From Macrostomum hystrix (Eukaryota > Platyhelminthes > Macrostomidae): a DNA stretch of 64,000 nt. Below are positions 11,020-23,700 of the stretch, piece by piece. The stretch is taken from positions 5,350,501 through 5,414,500 of the forward strand of contig CATNEN010000034.1 in NCBI GenBank assembly GCA_950097015.1, in the 5' to 3' direction. A program made the position numbers and the translations under genes. A model generated the notes under the pieces. It did not search any database. It was given only the letters and a program-made list of their open reading frames with translations, and was not told where the DNA came from. How positions within the stretch are numbered: the first letter of the stretch is position 1; every line of letters begins with the position of its first letter.

Positions 11020-11748
11020 GAACAGAATTTTACTGAAGCATTATGTAGGCTAGATTTAATTTAATTCCAATTAATTAGTTCCAATTAATTAAAACAGAAA
11101 ATTCTCACTAAAAGTGAAAACTACATTTGAACGTACAGGTTGATTGATTAATAGTAATAAATTGTACTTTATGTACTTATTAATGCTTGTTTCTAATCAT
11201 GAACGGTTTTTGATGATTTTAATCTGCATACATTACAGTGTAACAGCCGCATGTAGTACAAACAACATACATTTTGCGCATATAAGCTATCAAATACGCG
11301 CAAAGCTTTCCAATGTACTATACATGCTTTTAAAACATACTAAACTTTTTAAGTTCGTAGAAAGTACTTATTAAAACTTAGAAAGCTAAGCATGTTGACA
11401 AAAATAAACAAGTCTTAGTAAGTTAGGCATAACTATAGCATAGCACTTATAAGACTTAGTAAGTATAGCCTGTTTTTTTCTGCTGGGCTTGCTTTGGTAC
11501 TATATTTTCTAGATAAGCCATTATTACCTTTTGTCTATAGTAAATACTTCCAGTATGTTTGTCATTTATTTGGTAATTGGCTTTTTAGTCATCTAATAAA
11601 ATATAATAATGTTTGATTTACTCGTATTAAGAGGCCCATGAGTATTACTTTACTTATTTTTTTCACAACTGCAGCAAGTTCATAAGAAATAATAAGTGAA
11701 ACAATCGTTGAAGATCTCAAGAAACACCAAACAAGCAATCCTCAAAGG
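11020..11748. other. Upstream region of the exportin-6 gene
   Basis: AT-rich, with no gene seen on either strand. The 60 nt before the ATG at 11749 read as plausible 5' UTR (TCTCAAGAAACACCAAACAA). Confidence 0.5.
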
Positions 11749-14700
11749 ATGGAGATAACATCAGCTGACCATTTGGCCAGTGTTATCCACGAATTCTACA
11801 GCGGTGTCAATGCAGCTGTGAATGGACGCCTATTAGAGTCGTTTGAACAGCGGCCAGACAGTTGCGACCTCTGTCTGGCATTTTTGGAATCCGCTGGTGC
11901 CAGCTGCTCTGACTGGGTTCGCTATCACTGTCTGGGCGTGCTAGAGCGGCGATTGGCGGCGGCTGGCGCCGACAGGCGGCATCGGCTGGCTCAATTGCTA
12001 ATCGCTGCGTTTGGCGCGATGTCCGACCTGCAGTCGCCTGGTTTTCTTGTTAATAAAACGGCCAAGGTTGGTTGCTTAGCTAATCAACTGGATCCGCGGA
12101 TATTAAATGCTATATTTGTTTCTCTAGATTCTTAATCAAGTTAAAGTCAAAGAGTAAATTTACTCTTAAGAGAGCGTACTATTGAGTCCCTGAGTTTCAA
12201 TTCATTTCGACGTCACATTGGTTCCTCGGAGAACCAGCAAGGGGGATAGGAATTTTTGCGCATCTTCTGAAACAAGAATCAAGTCGCCAGCCCTTCAGAC
12301 CGTCGAGATATTTAACGGTTCTGGCCGAAGGTTGATTGTTTGAGAGACAAGTGAGGGTCCTGTGGATGAGCTTCGTCCCATATTGAGGCTTGATCAGCGT
12401 AATTGGAGAAATTTGCATCAGGGTGTCCATATTCGGCTGGTGCCACTTGTTGAAGGCCCAGCAGCTCCGTCTAGATAAATGTCCCGTGTGGCTATTTTGG
12501 TCCGGACTTAATGCAGGTCAAGTTCCGGATTTCGTCCTGTAGGAGATGGCAGTTCTGCATTGAAAATTCCGGACGAAAACCGGGGCAAGTGTTTAAAACC
12601 CGGACCAAAACTTGAGTAGAAAGCCACTTGGTCTGGAACTACCTTCCGTCACTGGTCCGGAATGTCATCCGGCGTGAATTCAAAAGAGGGCGGAATAATG
12701 TGGGCTGGATTTCCGGACAAAAGGATGGCCAAATGTATGCATTTGCCACTCGGTCGAAAGCCGGACTGATTTCCTGATCAAAAGCGGACGAACCTGTGAC
12801 GCGGGCAAGAGCCGGAACGATTTACGGATCAAATGCGGATGAATCCGCGACCCGGTCGAGAGCCGGAACGATTTCCGGGTCAAATGTGGTCATGCAAGGA
12901 TGTGATACTTTGAGTAATTTGTTGACTCAAAAAAAACGAATCTGTTGACTCAAACAATTTAACATGCCCATAGACACGAATTCTTTCATAGGAGAAGCGA
13001 GACTGGAGACTGGAGACACCTTTTTTTCATCCAATGCTACAGATGTAGTCTTTAGGTGTTGTCAAAACTCACGACACATTTTGCAGGCCTTGCGGGTCGC
13101 TGTTCGTATACTGTTCGTATATTTTTTAGTTAAAGAAGTCTATTTCATTGATCAATCAGTTCAACGTTGGAATCCAAATCTAAAGAGAACACAACTACCT
13201 TTAAACCAATTTTACTCCTCATTGCGTTCCTCTTCAAGGAAGCAAATCTTCCTTGCTTCCTTGCTTCATGTACAGGGTACATGAGTACTCTGTACTAATG
13301 TACCCTGTACCCCTATGATCAAGGAAGCGTGCTTACGTAGAGTTTCATTAAGTTTTTTCTCCCGCTGGAGATCGATGGCAAGCCCACGACACGAGGCGCA
13401 GCCGTGCGGCACTTCGGTTACCGGATTGTGGACGTTTGTCAGTTTCGATGCGGCTACAGCCTCGTTCTTGGTAGAGAAGCCTCCCTTGATGAGGGTGCCA
13501 GCGTACCTCTTCGCCTTACTCCGATTTGTCTTGGCCGTCACTATGAGCACCTGGCTGCCCACCGCTAGAGGCAGCGGTGAAGTCTTCGCTACGCCGACAA
13601 TGATTGCCGTGTCTAGCACTGACTGATCGGTGCACACGACTTCGGTACCGTTGTCGTATTGGGTGTATTGCAGCACGAAATACTCTGGAGTTGGTGCACT
13701 CTTCAGCCTACTGACTTCAGGCTCGCCTTCACTGCCGCCTTCAGCGGATTGCGGAGCACTGCTCTTTCTTTTCGCGGGCTGAGTGGCCACTGTTGCAGAC
13801 TCGCCGACGGTTGCGTCTGATGTGGCTACCTCGGAACTATCTAAAGTGCTAGTCGGATCATGTAACTCACGGGCAGCCGTAGTCTTAGCATCAGCACCTT
13901 GGTTTTTATTTTTATTTCGCCTCCCCGAAACCATTGGTCGCGATTTTAGATCGTGCTGGATCGCTGTAAGGGCGAGACGGATGCGATTCAGTTTGTTGTT
14001 CATTAATCAAAAAAAGGAAATTGAGCTTCTGCTTAAGAATGCTGTTTGGAGGGATCTCCCTTATACTTAATTAGCTATGTGATACAGGCTTATTTGAAAG
14101 TGTAGACGAGAAGTAGAAGTAAAGTATTAAAGACACAATATCCAGGTGCCATAAACCCCAAAACTATTTCATAGGACGGCGTGTCCTGCATATGCATTAT
14201 ACGTTTTATCTGATCAGATCTCGAGATAATAGTTCATGGGTCACCAATCGATCATGGAAGGGAGATAATGTCTACGACTGCAGGCTAATTTGACATTGTA
14301 GGCGAGAACAAAACATTTTTCCGCTGCAGCATAAGAGGGAAAAGCGGGAAATGGTCCATTGTCATTTTTTGGCCTTTTCAGACCCAAAAGCGCCATTCAA
14401 AGGTCGTCTACGTCGCTTGCCCACCTTCATGTGCGAATAGGGCGCCTCGGGCGGAGTGTCAGGCATAACGATTTTTTAGAAGTCGGGGTCATTGTTCACC
14501 TTCGGCAAGTTGCAACGGTGTCGGCCGTGCTCCTGCAGTCTCTGTATTTTAGACTCGGGAGATAGGTTGGAGAACCAACCCTCGCAGTCAGCGCAGGTGC
14601 GCGGCTCCAGCTCCTGCCGTTCCGCACGGCGGCGGACTGTGTGGACGAAGGCGTACGGCGGTTTTTTCCTGTCTGGAAGACGGTTAAAAGTCTCCCTCGT

Positions 14701-17700
14701 GACAAGGGCTGCGGCAGCTAGTGGCGACGATGGGCGACTCGACGCCGCAGGGAGACCTGTAGCGGGCACAGTGCCACGAGGATCCTCGCCCACATGCTGC
14801 GTCGATTGAGCTAGCGGCGACGATGGGTAAGTCCACCCTCCAAAAAGCTGCTCAGGGCCTTGTGTCTCAGAGCCCTCCTCGTCGTCGCTCAGCACGGCCT
14901 GACTGTCGGGCAGACGGCCCAAATATTCAGGGTCTCAGTCTCAGACCCCTCGTCGCTCCACTGGGTCAGTTCCGTCAGAAACGACGTGGGCATAAGGTCG
15001 TCGAGTAGGTGAGCCCAGTCTATTTGTTGATTGGAGGAGGCCTCCATAACTGCCGTCCAATGTTGCGCTGTAAATTTGTGAAAAGTGTTTCAATGTGTGA
15101 GTGAGTGAACCGAATAGTGAAGTGCATTGATGCATTCATGAAATAATGACAGAAGTGAATACACTTTAGATCGCTAATTTTCAACATCGAATGTTTTATT
15201 TATTTTTTATTTGACACACAGAGTCTAATGAAAGAGTCAGTTACATTTTAGCAATTGTACCATTACTACAGCAACTACTAGTAATACTGCTAATAATAAT
15301 TATTATATTTTTCAGTAACGGACAAACTCAAGCAGCAGAACAGCAAGTTTATAATAATTAAAAAGAGTAATTAAGATTCAACGTTGGAGAAACATGTACT
15401 TTATCACGTTGTCAGCGCTGGGTAACACGGGTCCTTCATAAAGCGGACACACTGCTCAAATCAAGGCCTCATAAACTCAAATGCCCAAACTCTACTAGTA
15501 CCTAGTCATTGAGTCCTTAAGTTCAAACTGAAAATTCTGAGTTCAAGCAAGTCGCACTGCCGGCAATGCCAAAAAATCATTATCTCGTACAGTATCGTTA
15601 TCATCCTCGCACAACCGCACCACGGAACCATTCGCAGTTTTATTGGAAACCCAGCTGTACATGCGGCAGCACAGCGATTTTAGTGCCCGACAATATGCAT
15701 GCGCCGACTACATCACAAGCCGGCACACGCATTGTCCGATCGAAATTCGTGCTGCTGTCGAAGGGGTCCGCTAGAAGAGATCGCACATGAGCGAAAGTAC
15801 AACCACGGTTCGCCGAAGTTGCAGGAACGGCGCACAGCGATTCCAGAGGGTCGACAAAGGCATCATGTACTGGCAGTACATGAAGCGTCAGCAGCACTTC
15901 TTGGCCCTCCTTGTCTATCGCGGCGACGCGGCCGAAAACAAAGGACCTGTCCTCGACAGACCTCCAAACAGCGACGAAGCAGCTGCACAACTTCAAAGCG
16001 GCGTAGTTTTTCGTCGGTCGGAACACCTCGATCGTCTGTCCAGACGGAATCGTGACTGCAGTCCAGCAATTCAAACTGTTTGTCGGGCGTCGTAAGACAA
16101 CTTCGCCACAAACTTCGGTTTCGAATTGCCTCCTGACACGCTGATCAGCGGCCAAATCACCGACCAGGAGACTCCGCATCTGGAGAGTCCCTAGCTCTCT
16201 CTCAACTGCTCCTACTAGTTCTACATCAGTTCGTCGAGTTCCATGCAAGCGATCTCGCAATTTCTGGTTTCTCAGCCCTGACTAGAAAGAGCTGGAAGAC
16301 GATGTACCGAACGATCCCGCAACACAACGCATGAAGATAGCACGATGGAGTGCCCCGCATAAAATCAAATCCGCAAAGTCGACTGCGACTGCGGATACGC
16401 GGACACTTCCGCGCACTCCAAGAGTGTCTGTGCGAAAGTCGCGTCCGTTAAGCGCATGATTGCGTGCCAAGGTGATGGTGTCGTGCATGCACCGGACTAC
16501 TGTCTGCTGACAGCCCAGTCACCTTGCAGCGTGCTGCATCGCCGGTGTCAATCCGACACTGTAGACTCGGCCATGACGAGACGGATGCAGGGCTGTTTTG
16601 ATGTAGCATTTTTCGCAACCGAAGGCCGCCGAAAATCGTCGCATGCACAAAACATCCGCCCGAGCTGGAGCGTCGAACATGGCTAAGATGGTGTGTACGC
16701 GCAGACGACGCCGCACGTTCGTGCTGTCGACGTACTCAACGCCTTCCAGGCGTAGTTCGTTGAGCCTGTCGACTAGTATGGGCAAGAACCCGGCCGGATG
16801 AAGCTTGATGACACTGCCGACACAGATGGCTACCTTCACAACGAATCTCAGCTTCACCCTATCTTGCAATTCGTTGATGCTCAGGTAAAGTGCGTAGACT
16901 TCAACGTTGCTCGTCGTGCGGACAGGGAATCCATCGCCGCAAATTGCGGCAGACAGGTCGCTGCGAGTAGCGGTGTCGATGCTGTCCAGGAAGTCTGCAT
17001 ACACTTCTCCGTTCCGCAGGTACAAGACGTCTGGATTAATTGGGGTATCAGCTGGGAACTTCACGTGCTCCAGCAAACCACGGGACTCAACTAGTATTTT
17101 CAGCTGCTTTCGAATGTCGAAGTGCCAGAAATTGCCTATTTTTGACGAGCCACAACTCAGACACCTGTCATCAGGTGAACGGCACTGCCGATCAAGAGTG
17201 TGTGCATGGCAGTCATTGCAAACAACTGCGCACGCAGTAGAACCCGCCGTAGATTGACAAGAATTCATTGCGTTGCGTGCTGTTCGGCCGCTTCTAGGCA
17301 AGCGGCAATTGGGAACGATGCGGTGCAGCATTGTCAGCATGCGCGTTAAGCCTCGGCGTGATAATTTAACGTCGTCAGCACATGACAGGACTTCGGCCAG
17401 AGCTTCCCCAACAGTCGCAGGGAGCGCCGGGTGCCACTGCAACTGCAACTTGTCTGTGGGTACGGGCAATTCGTCCTGCGAGCCGTCGTCGCTGGCCGAG
17501 TCGTCGTTGCCGGCGTCGTCCTGCGAGGGGTCGTTGCCGGCGTCGGCCTGCGAGCCGTCGTCGCTGGCCGAGTTGTCGCCTCCGGCGATATCCTGCGAGC
17601 CGTCAGCATTGACTGAGCAAGCAGTAAAGATGGGTGAAATATTGATTTAGCGTCATGAAGAAATATTCATAAAGTGTACTAAAGTGAACGTGTTCCACGC

Positions 17701-20700
17701 CTATGCATTTTTTCTGTTGTCACTAAAAAGATTCTGCAATGTTGACAAAACACTCACTTGAACCTGCTCCTTCTGGACGCTTCGAGCTTGACGGCTCATC
17801 CGCAGTCGATGCAACCGGATCCAACCTCCGCTTTCGCGCCTGCATGTACCGGCGCATGTAGACTTTGCGGCGGCTTTTCGCCTGCTCGTCCATTTTGCCA
17901 CGGAGAGGGCAGCTGGAAAAAGTGAAACAACTTTACAGTACATGAATTTAAGACGCCGTTCGATCATCCGCCGGCATTCATCGGTATCGTGACGGCATTC
18001 ATCATGTTATATACTAACTCATTTTTTCAGCAATTGCTACGAAAATTGGAAGAGGGAGGACGCTGAAGCATCGGGAATGTATTTAATGATAATAGGCGCA
18101 CTTACTTTTCTCTACCTAGCGAAGGGAATGGATAATGTTTAAGAAACCGAAAGAATGCAAAATGTCATAAAGTCGTTATTAAGTACCGGAATTGTATTTT
18201 ATTTCCAGTTTTAAGTGATTAAGTGACTGCAATGACTGCAATGAATACCATGACTACAAGAACAAGCGGTGACAAAAAAAACAGAACGGCACAATAATAA
18301 CAAAGACAAACATGACGAATCATATACTCATAAGCAATTTATAGTATAGTCCGATTCGTACGCCGCGTTTGATCCGACCAACTGTGGGATATAATACCGG
18401 GTTATTAACCGGATAAAATTCCGGGCGAAGAGATACGCCTACCCGGATTTCACCCGTTTTTTCCTATTTTCACCCGCTTCGGCTCAGGAAAGAAAGAGGT
18501 CAAAATTTCGGCTAAAAACCGGATCAAATTAAGTCCAATTACCATTCTTCATCCGAGTTTCGCCCGGTTTATAAGCCGATTTTCCGCCCGGAAAGCAACT
18601 CCGGATGAAAACCGGGTGAAACCGCTTTTCATCCGGAAAATGACACTTCGGATTAAAATCGGACCAAATTCGGCTAAAAAGGCCACACGGGGTGCGTCAC
18701 TAACGAAGTCAGAGATAATGCGGGCACATTTGGGTGACCTGCTGATAGAGTTTGAAGGCCTGACAAGGCCGCACTGAGGCGCAGTGCAGCTTCGTGTATA
18801 GGGGTATGAAATACACTTGTTCTTAGGGTAAAAACCAGACCTTCTGGGAGAACCATGAATATGTCGACGGTCTGAAGGGCTGGCGACTTGATTCTTGTTT
18901 CATAAGGTGCGCAACAAACAGGTGGCCTGTGTCCTTGAGTTTCGTGTGCTTGCGTTGCTCCGATCGGCTGCAGTTAAAATATTTTTCGGGGAGCGGGAAT
19001 GTCTCTGCCGAAAAACGGGCGGCAAAATGGCTTGGTTGTCACTTTATCCAAGACTATATCCTCAGCTTAAAACATTTTTATGGGTGAGAACAATATCCAT
19101 TGTATTAAAATTTTGTCCATAAAATTTAACAAAAGCGTATTCGCCTTCTCCACGCAGGTTTTCGCCGATCTAAGCCGCATGGACGGTCGGGATCATCTTG
19201 CCGGCGTTCTACTGGACGCTGCCCAGTCGTTGCTGCGCAATCCAAACGATGGCAACTCGGGCTCGAGTCTCCGCTGCGCCTCCGCGCTATTGCAGGTTGC
19301 GCTAGACGAGCGACCAGATCGACTGGCTGAGCGCCTCCAGGCGCTGACGCCGCAGCTGTGCCAGGCCCTGGCTGCCAGGTTGAAGCCGCCACCGGTGCAA
19401 CTGCCGGAACTGCTGCTTGACCAGGTTTGTATCATATTTTGCATTGTGATCGAATGCTTCTACCTTCTTTAAGCCAAACTATAAAATCCCATTGGCTCCC
19501 TCCAACCAGGTGACACCAGAATCGGTGCAGGCGGTGCGCAGTCTGCAGGGCGGCCTGATCGCTCAGCCTACAGACTGCGAAGCTGCCGCAGCTTGCGCTC
19601 GCCTATTGTCCTCGCTGGCCGCTTCGCCACTGTGCTGGTGCTTAGAGGCCGCCTCGCCTGCCGCATCCGATCTGCTATTTTACCTGGCTCTGCACGCCGC
19701 CTCGCCTGCCGATCCGGAGCGTCAGTTGGCCGAACTGGCGTGGTCGACTGCGGCCGGCCTGCTGCAGCCTGGCGGCCAGCGGCCACTCAGTCCTGCCTTC
19801 TTATCCAGCGTCCGACGGCGCTCATTAGCCGGCCTGGCTCACCTGTGCCAGGTGCCGGGCGCCGAGGATAGGCTAGGCCCAGCCCTGGACTGTCTCAGGC
19901 CAATGCTAGCCGATTTGGGCGCACAGGATGAACAGCAGCGCGTATTGGCGCTTCACCTGCTGAGTCGGCTAACTGCGGATGCTAGCAATTGCGATCTGCT
20001 TTGCCAGTGTCTGGAGCTCTGGCTCGGCCTGGCCGACTGTCTGGCTAATGTTGCCGAATCTAAAGCCTTTCAGGTACCAAATAATTACTAATCGATTGAT
20101 AGATAAATGTCCATGGACTGGGGCTGCCCCTATCGGAATTAAAATTTTTCAAAAACGATAACGACGAAAAACGAAGACCCGGAAAATTTGTTAACTGATA
20201 CCAACAGTGAGGGGCGGCCAAACTCACCCAAAATTCTACTGATGCTCTGCTAAAATTTATACTCAAACCCCTGTTTGACCTCTCAGGCCGGTTGCAAGCG
20301 GCGTTTCAATCGCTACCTTTTCGACTCAAACACTTCTCTAACTGTATTCAAGGTCTCAAAAGCTACTCTATAACAGGCAAATATATTGGGATAGTTATCC
20401 CCATCGGTTGATTGTCCCTGAATTCTAAGTTTAATTTCTCTAACAATAGTTGCAGCTTCTGAGCTGCTATATATTTAAGAATGGCTAGCAAGTATCTATC
20501 ATTTGTTTTACTCTCCAAAGCATCCGGAAGGTCTCAACTCAATGCGCGCCGCCCTACTAGAAGCAACTGGCGCAGCCTATTGGAAGAGCCAATTTCGAGC
20601 CAATCAGAGCTTCTTAGATGGCTTAGACGATTGTGGAGAGGATAGCGAGATGCAGCAGCTGTTGAGGCTCACCTGCGACCTATTGCATCTTGTGGCACAG

Positions 20701-23700
20701 CTGCAGCCTGAGCAGGTGACTATTGTGCTCTAATGTACCACTCGTAGAAAAATCATAAATCTGCTATGGTTTATGCACTACTTTAATCTGGTAAATTGGT
20801 CATTCGGTAATTCTCAGATCATTATTTAGATAGCTCATAATCATACTCAGCTCATTCAGTTATTTTCTGGTTAGTCATACATATCCAGCTCACATGGGTT
20901 TGGTCATGTCCACAGCCATGTCATTTGGGTTGGTCTATTCATGTCGTTTATATTAATCATATCCACGTCATTTAGATAGATGATATCCATGTCATTTGGT
21001 TTGGTCACATCAATGTCATTTGGTTTGGTCACATCAATGTAATTTAGGTTGGTCATATCAATGTAATTTGGGTTGGTCATATCAATGTCATTTGGTTTGG
21101 TCATATCAATGTAATTTAGGTTGGTCATATCAATGTAATTTGGGTTGGTCATATCAATGTCATTTGGTTTGGTCATATCAATGTCATTTGGGTTGATCAT
21201 ATCAATGTCATTTGGGTTGGTCATATCAATGTCATTTGGGTTGGTCATATCAATGTCATTTGGGTTGGTCATATCAATGTAATTAATTAGGTTAGTCATC
21301 AATGTCATTTGGGTTGGTCATACCAATGTCATTTGGGTTGGTCATATCAATGTCATTTGGGTTGGTTATATCAATGTCATTTGGGTTGGTCATATCAATG
21401 TAATTTACGTTGGTCATATCAATTTCATTTGGGTTGGTCATATCCAGTTTACTCTGTTTGATCATATCCCGGGTTTTTGAAATAGTCATATCCTGGTTAT
21501 TTGAAATAGTCATATCCTGGTTATGTGAATTAGTCATATCCTGGTTATTTGAATTAGTCATATCCTGGTTATTTGAAATAGTCATATCCTGGTTATTTGA
21601 AATAGTCATATCCTGGTTATTTGAATTAGTCATATCCTGGTTATTTGAATTAGTCATATCCTGGTTATTTGAATTAGTCATATCCTGGTTATTTGAATTA
21701 GTCATATCCTGGTTATTTGAATTAGTCATATTCTGGTTATTTGAATTAGTCATATCCTGGTTATGTGAATTAGTCATATCCTGGTTATTTGAATTAGTCA
21801 TATCCTGGTTATTTGAATTAGTCATATCCTGGTTATTTGAATTAGTCATATTCTGGTTATTTGAATTAGTCATATCCTGGTTATGTGAATTAGTCATATC
21901 CTGGTTATGTGAATTAGTCATATCCTGGTTATTTGAATTAGTCATATTCTGGTTATTTGAATTAGTCATATCCTGGTTATTTGAAATAGTCATATCCTGG
22001 TGTTTTGAAATAGTCATATCCTGGTTATTTGAATTAGTCATATCCTGGTTATTTGAATTAGTCATATCCTGGTTATTTGAATTAGTCATATCCTGGTTAT
22101 TTGAATTAGTCATATCCTGGTTATTTGAATTAGTCATATCCTGGTTATTTGAATTAGTCATATTCTGGTTATTTGAATTAGTCATATTCTGGTTATTTGA
22201 ATTAGTCATATCCTGGTTATTTGAATTAGTCATATTCTGGTTATTTGATTTAGTCATATTCTGGGTATTTAAATTGGTCATGTTCAGGTCATCTAGACCA
22301 TATTTCAATAGTCACCGTCAAATGAGTGACTTGCCCCCTTCTCATTGTTCAGGTCGGCAGTCTGATAGCGGGCGAGCTGGCTGCCACCCTGCAGGCCTAT
22401 CATCAGCAGCTGGGCGAAGGCGCCCAAGTTCGCGAGCACAACCTGCAGAAGCTGCACTGCGCCCTGCGCGACCTGCGCTCAAACCTGGCCTACCTGCGTC
22501 AGCTGCCCTATCCTCCAGCTGGCCTGGCTAATCTGCTACTGGCTGCTGCTGAGCGCGGCGCCCGGCCGGCCGAATCGGCGGCCGCCTGGCCGGCTATCGC
22601 AGCCGCTCTGGCCGACGCTCAGTGCGGCCTGCTGCTTGGCTTGGCCACTTGCCAGCCGGAGGATCCGGCGCCAGCTCTCGCTGTGGCTGTGGGCTGTCTG
22701 CTGTCAGCGGGTGGCGGTGACAGCGCAGCGTCGCAGCAGCTTCACAGTGAGTGACCATTACTAAATGCAACGCTTCGATTTGCCTAACTCCGGTGCAATC
22801 CAGGTCATTAAGGTTGGTCATATGGTTGATCATATCCAGGTCATTTGGGTTGGTCATATTGGTTGATCATATCCAGGTCATTTGGGTTGGTCATATTGGT
22901 TGATCATATCTAGTTCATTTGGGTTGATCATATCTAGTTCATTTGGGTTGAACACTGTTAGGTGAATTTGAGCCCCTAACCCCGGACTCACGGTTTTCAA
23001 CGAGTCGCATCACCGCTTCGTCGACTCTTTTATGTATTTTGCAATGCTTGCTACTGTCAGTAGACTAAACGATGATTATTGTCTCTCCCGCAGTGTCGCC
23101 TCGTCTCCGCCTATGCGCAGCTGAACTGATCGCTGCTATACTGGCTCGCCGACCAGATCTGGCCAGCTCAGTTCAGCTGTCGGGTCTATTCGCTGAATTC
23201 GCTCGCCCCGATGTCGCAGACGGCGGCCTAGCCGGGATGCCGGACGATGCGCGCGCCAGATTATTGTCGGCGTTGGCCGCCGCCATCGACTCCGAGCAGG
23301 CTTTGTCTGGCCTGTTGGATTCAACGGTGAGTCTTTGCTTCTTCTAAACTCCTCTTCCACTTTTCTGCCTCTTCTAATTCTACTTCTGCTAGGCCTAGGG
23401 GATTGAGTGGCACTCCTGCACTTATTAATCTTACTTTCTTTGACTGGTTGTCCACTTTTGTTTACATTGACAACGAATTTTAGCCTTTTTTATGTTAATA
23501 TTTCAACGATAATATTATTTTGATTGAATTGAAGATTGCCGCACTGACCGAGTGTTCCGTCGCTAACGCCGCCGGCGACGAGGCCATTGTTCGCAGTCGA
23601 CGCTGCGCCCTGGACAGCCTGGCCGCGGTGTGCGACTCAGTTGGCGAGGCGCCCGTGAAAGTGCGGGCGGCCAACTTTGCCAGACTACGCGACCTGCCAT

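Larger units (their letters stand above)
12268..18902 (-). mobile_element. CACTA/EnSpm-like DNA transposon with several ORFs, inside exportin-6 intron 1
   Basis: A 6.6 kb element delimited by inverted repeats. An outer perfect 39-bp pair (12268-12306 and 18864-18902) starts TGAAACAAGAATCAAGTCGC. An inner pair starts CCCGTGTGGC at 12483 and at about 18692 on the opposite strand, with similarity for about 25 bp. Next to the inner ends lie 300-400 bp crowded with GTCCGGA/CCGGAT/ACCCGG motifs in both orientations, like the subterminal transposase-binding arrays of CACTA elements. All recognisable ORFs run on the minus strand: Tnp2-like transposase, CtIP-like protein, Tudor/BEN-like protein. Frameshifts and stops show it is decayed. 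Target-site duplications are not obvious, and the outer repeats may belong to an older element it entered. Confidence 0.7.

Noticed and set aside
21292-22531. Long frames of MTNSNNQD repeats (minus) and ISWLFELV repeats (plus)
   Set aside because: The 24-bp unit is divisible by three, so frames stay open on both strands; the DNA is exportin-6 intron 4.
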